From: Clostridiaceae bacterium
Lineage (GTDB): Bacteria > Bacillota > Clostridia > Oscillospirales > Acutalibacteraceae
NCBI GenBank assembly: GCA_016297555.1
Contig: JAEDGK010000046.1
Coordinates: 1-15,052, forward strand
Direction of reading: 5' to 3'
Length of the DNA: 15,052 bases
This document shows positions 13,016 to 15,052 of the stretch, piece by piece. Numbering within the stretch: position 1 is the stretch's first letter; every line of letters begins with the position of its first letter. The translations under genes were made by a program, and so were the position numbers. The notes under the pieces were generated by a model. The model saw only the letters and a list, made by a program, of their open reading frames with translations, ran no database searches and was not told the DNA's origin.

Positions 13016-14536
13016 TTGAGCAGCAGAAAAAGTTCTGACAAATACGAAGACATTTCGAGTTACAGCACTCCAAAGGGCTTTAAAAACAAACTGAGCCACT
13101 TTTGGCAGTTTAAGTTCAAGCCGTTTTTTCTAAAAAATCAAAAAAGAAATTTAAAGGCAATTCTGAGCGTTTTTGTCTGCCTTGTTCTGATAGTTTCCGC
13201 AGCAGGCGGCGCTTATATCAGAAAAGTTCTTTCACTTATCAATCACAGCGACGGCTCTTTCGGAAACCCTGATGCGACCTTTGCTCAGGAGGAATATGAC
13301 GACGGCGTAACCTTTAACACCATTTCCGATGTTGCCAGTGCAAACTCCATAAAGGAGCTTTTGCGCTCTTGGGCAACAAACAACGGCGAAAAGATTTACA
13401 GCAAAAAGGTTATCAATGTTCTTTTAATCGGTGAGGACGATGAAAACGGCTCTCACCGCTCGGACTCAACAATGCTTGTTTCCGTAAACACAAAAACAAA
13501 AAAGATAACCATAACCTCATTCCTGCGCGATTCATACACATATATGGATATCAACGGCAGCGAGCGTTTTGATAAAACCAATCACTCCTACGCTTGGGGC
13601 GGCGCTTTGAAGCTTATGGAGGTTATCTCAAACAATTACAAAATCAAAATCGACCACTATGTTTCAATCAACTACAAATCCTTTGTAGAGGTTGTTGATG
13701 TTCTCGGCGGCGTTACCGTTCCGATAACCGAAAATGAAGCTGCCTTTATGAACCGCACCACAAAGGTCAAGGGCTTTGAGAGCGGCGAGAGCGTAAGGCT
13801 TAACGGTCAGCGTGCGCTGATTTATTCAAGAATAAGAAAGCTTGACAGCGAGGTTGAAAGAACAAGGCGCCAGAGAGAGGTTATAAGCTCGGTAATCAGA
13901 AATGTCAAGGCTTCGTCCTTCGGCGATCTTAACAAGGCAATCGAGACCTTCCTCCCCTATGTTACAACCAATTTCAAATCCAGCGAAATTCTTTCACTCG
14001 GAACTCAGGCGCTCAGCGAGGGCTGGATGAATTATGAGATAGTCAGTATGGTTGAGCCGTCAGAGGAATACCGTTACGGTGTTGACCATTTCCAAACCTA
14101 TTCTTACAATGATTTGTTTGTTTGGATTGTTGACTATATCAAAGCCGCAAGAGAACTTCAGCTTGCGCTCTATGATCAAACCAACATTGAGATAGACCCG
14201 ATGACCCACATTTCCGCAATCGACCTTGCCAAAGGCTCGGCATCAACATCCGGCGACAATTACAGCGATGACGATTACGACGGCGAGAAGAATTACGAAA
14301 CTCATTATTACACCGAGGCAGAATCAACCACAAAGAGAAAAAGCGTTTTCGGCTGGCTCGGCGATAACCGCAATGACGAAACCGAACCCGATGTTACGCC
14401 CGAGGAAACCTTTGAATACACCGACGGCGGCAACACAGATTATGAAGAAACCAACGGCGAGGGTGATGAAGGCTCAGACGAGCCGTATACCGAAAAAACC
14501 TATCCTCAAATTACCATGCCTGCTTTCGGGCAGTAA
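13016..14536 (+). CDS. LytR-CpsA-Psr (LCP) family cell-wall polymer ligase
   Basis: LCP proteins transfer teichoic acid or polysaccharide chains from a lipid carrier to peptidoglycan on the outer face of the membrane. A basic cytoplasmic segment (1-46) precedes one membrane helix (about 47-67, 'AILSVFVCLVLIVSAAGGAY'). The LCP domain (about 132-300) has 'NVLLIGEDD', 'HRSDSTMLVS' (Arg148, Asp150), 'SFLRDSYTYM' (Arg171, Asp172), 'VDVLGGVTVPI', 'LNGQRALIYSRIRKLDSEVER' shortened as Gly-Gln then Arg272, and 'RRQREVI'. The C-terminal 100 residues are Asp/Glu/Thr-rich and look disordered. I chose TTG at 13016 because GGGTGAT sits 4 bases before it, complementary to the 16S end. An in-frame TTG at 12974 would add 14 residues behind a weak AAGG. 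Length is 506 aa from 13016. The deacetylase upstream also acts on the wall. Confidence 0.92.
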   Translation: MSSRKSSDKYEDISSYSTPKGFKNKLSHFWQFKFKPFFLKNQKRNLKAILSVFVCLVLIVSAAGGAYIRKVLSLINHSDGSFGNPDATFAQEEYDDGVTFNTISDVASANSIKELLRSWATNNGEKIYSKKVINVLLIGEDDENGSHRSDSTMLVSVNTKTKKITITSFLRDSYTYMDINGSERFDKTNHSYAWGGALKLMEVISNNYKIKIDHYVSINYKSFVEVVDVLGGVTVPITENEAAFMNRTTKVKGFESGESVRLNGQRALIYSRIRKLDSEVERTRRQREVISSVIRNVKASSFGDLNKAIETFLPYVTTNFKSSEILSLGTQALSEGWMNYEIVSMVEPSEEYRYGVDHFQTYSYNDLFVWIVDYIKAARELQLALYDQTNIEIDPMTHISAIDLAKGSASTSGDNYSDDDYDGEKNYETHYYTEAESTTKRKSVFGWLGDNRNDETEPDVTPEETFEYTDGGNTDYEETNGEGDEGSDEPYTEKTYPQITMPAFGQ

Positions 14537-14591
14537 TGCAAATCGGGATTGTCGCACTAATCAAAGACCAAAAGAAAATGACATAAAATAA

Positions 14592-14621
14592 ACGGGGCTG
14601 TCGCAAGGCAGCCCCGTTTTT
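14592..14621 (+). terminator. Terminator of the LCP gene
   Basis: ACGGGGCTG (14592-14600) pairs perfectly with CAGCCCCGT (14609-14617), followed by TTTTT. Strong. Confidence 0.9.
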
Positions 14622-14639
14622 GTACGGTATTCTAAAAAT

Positions 14640-15052
14640 AACCCTCGAATCACTTCTAAAACGATGGTTTGTCAGCAGTCCGGGCTTCCCCTTGCGCTCA
14701 GAAGCACCGACCGTGGCGGAAGCCGAGAAAGCTGTCACGAAGTGACTGATGAGGTGAAGAATTTGCTCAGGCAAACTCCGGTTTGCGTTGGATTATTATA
14801 TCATAATGTAAGGGTAGGGCGGCTTGACTACAAGCCGCCGTGAAAACGATGCGATTTTTCGGCGGGAGCAAGCCCCCGCCCTACTCTGTGCGGGAATGTT
14901 TTGCGTTGTTTATAATGTCATTCGGACGCCCGCGCAGGGTCGCCCCTGATTGGAACGATGCGGGCATCGTCCCCTACTAATTGCACGCCGTAAGCTCACT
15001 GTTGATATTAGCCTCCTTTGGCAAAGGAGGTGGATTTTGCGAAGCAAAAGAC
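14640..15052. repeat. Non-coding mosaic of small palindromic modules
   Basis: No credible gene. The stretch is a chain of short inverted repeats: GTCAC-gaa-GTGAC near 14734, GCAAAC-tccg-GTTTGC (14771-14786), GGCGGCTTG-acta-CAAGCCGCC (14818-14839), GGCGGG/CCCGCC (14861-14880), ACGATG-cggg-CATCGT (14955-14970), CCTCCTTT-ggc-AAAGGAGG (15012-15030) and TTTTGC-gaa-GCAAAA (15035-15049). Phrases such as 'CTCATCAGTCACTTCGTGAC' (reverse strand) and the CCTCCTTTGGCAAAGGAGG unit resemble repeats scattered between genes of gut Clostridia, from memory. A copy count needs the whole genome. Confidence 0.7.
14814..14884. repeat. Nested inverted repeat module
   Basis: GTAGGGCGG (14814-14822) and CCGCCCTAC (14876-14884) form a perfect 9-base outer inverted repeat. 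It encloses a 9-pair hairpin (14818-14839) and a 6-pair hairpin (14861-14880). The inner and outer pairings compete for the same bases, so two alternative folds are possible. The clear ends make it look like one unit that could move or be copied as a block. Confidence 0.6.

Noticed and set aside
14511..14774. An 87-codon reverse frame at the right end
   Set aside because: It runs through the LCP terminator and into the repeat mosaic; such frames arise in repeat copies and no ribosome binding site is seen.
15022..15033. AAAGGAGGTGGA as a ribosome binding site
   Set aside because: It is one arm of a perfect palindrome, and no start codon follows at usable distance before the window ends.
14640..15052. 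CRISPR array in the repeat-rich right end
   Set aside because: The repeats are different short palindromes, not one direct repeat with regular spacers.

Overview
The window reads as chromosomal DNA of a low-to-mid GC, Gram-positive, anaerobic gut Clostridium relative, most likely Oscillospirales/Ruminococcaceae. This is inferred from protein style (RpoB, AckA, NahK-like kinase, LCP protein), strong AGGAGG-type ribosome binding sites with frequent GTG/TTG starts, near-consensus sigma-A promoters, CCA-encoding tRNAs and the mosaic of small palindromes at the right end. Species cannot be named from the sequence alone.

Left part (1-4500). The 5' third of rpoB runs leftward off the window from its own consensus promoter and a structured leader, not from an rplJL operon. 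Upstream of it, also leftward, lies tmcAL (tRNA-Met cytidine acetate ligase). tmcAL is divergent from ackA (acetate kinase), and their predicted -10 boxes overlap. TmcAL uses acetate, the product of AckA, so the pair makes metabolic sense; an elongator tRNA-Met, the substrate of TmcAL, is encoded about 8 kb away.

Middle (4500-8100). A three-gene, apparently translationally coupled operon encodes a leaderless carbohydrate-binding family 9-like protein, an N-acetylhexosamine 1-kinase (NahK) homologue and an unrecognised 111-aa protein. It is followed by a small XRE regulator and an AraC-type regulator with a GyrI-like effector domain, which carries a strong internal ribosome binding site.

Right part (8100-14640). 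It holds a secreted PHP-domain protein with a full metal-ligand set and a convergent membrane-anchored alpha/beta hydrolase, the two sharing a bidirectional terminator. Next come tRNA-Met(CAT) and tRNA-Glu(TTC) behind a consensus promoter, a degenerate stretch with a remnant of a sugar-binding protein gene, a lipoprotein polysaccharide deacetylase with an SH3 domain, and a LytR-CpsA-Psr protein. The last two both act on the cell envelope.

The last 400 bases (14640-15052) hold no convincing gene and consist of clustered palindromic modules. No CRISPR array, phage or transposase gene was seen. The best candidate for something poorly described is the CBM9-like/NahK/111-aa operon.
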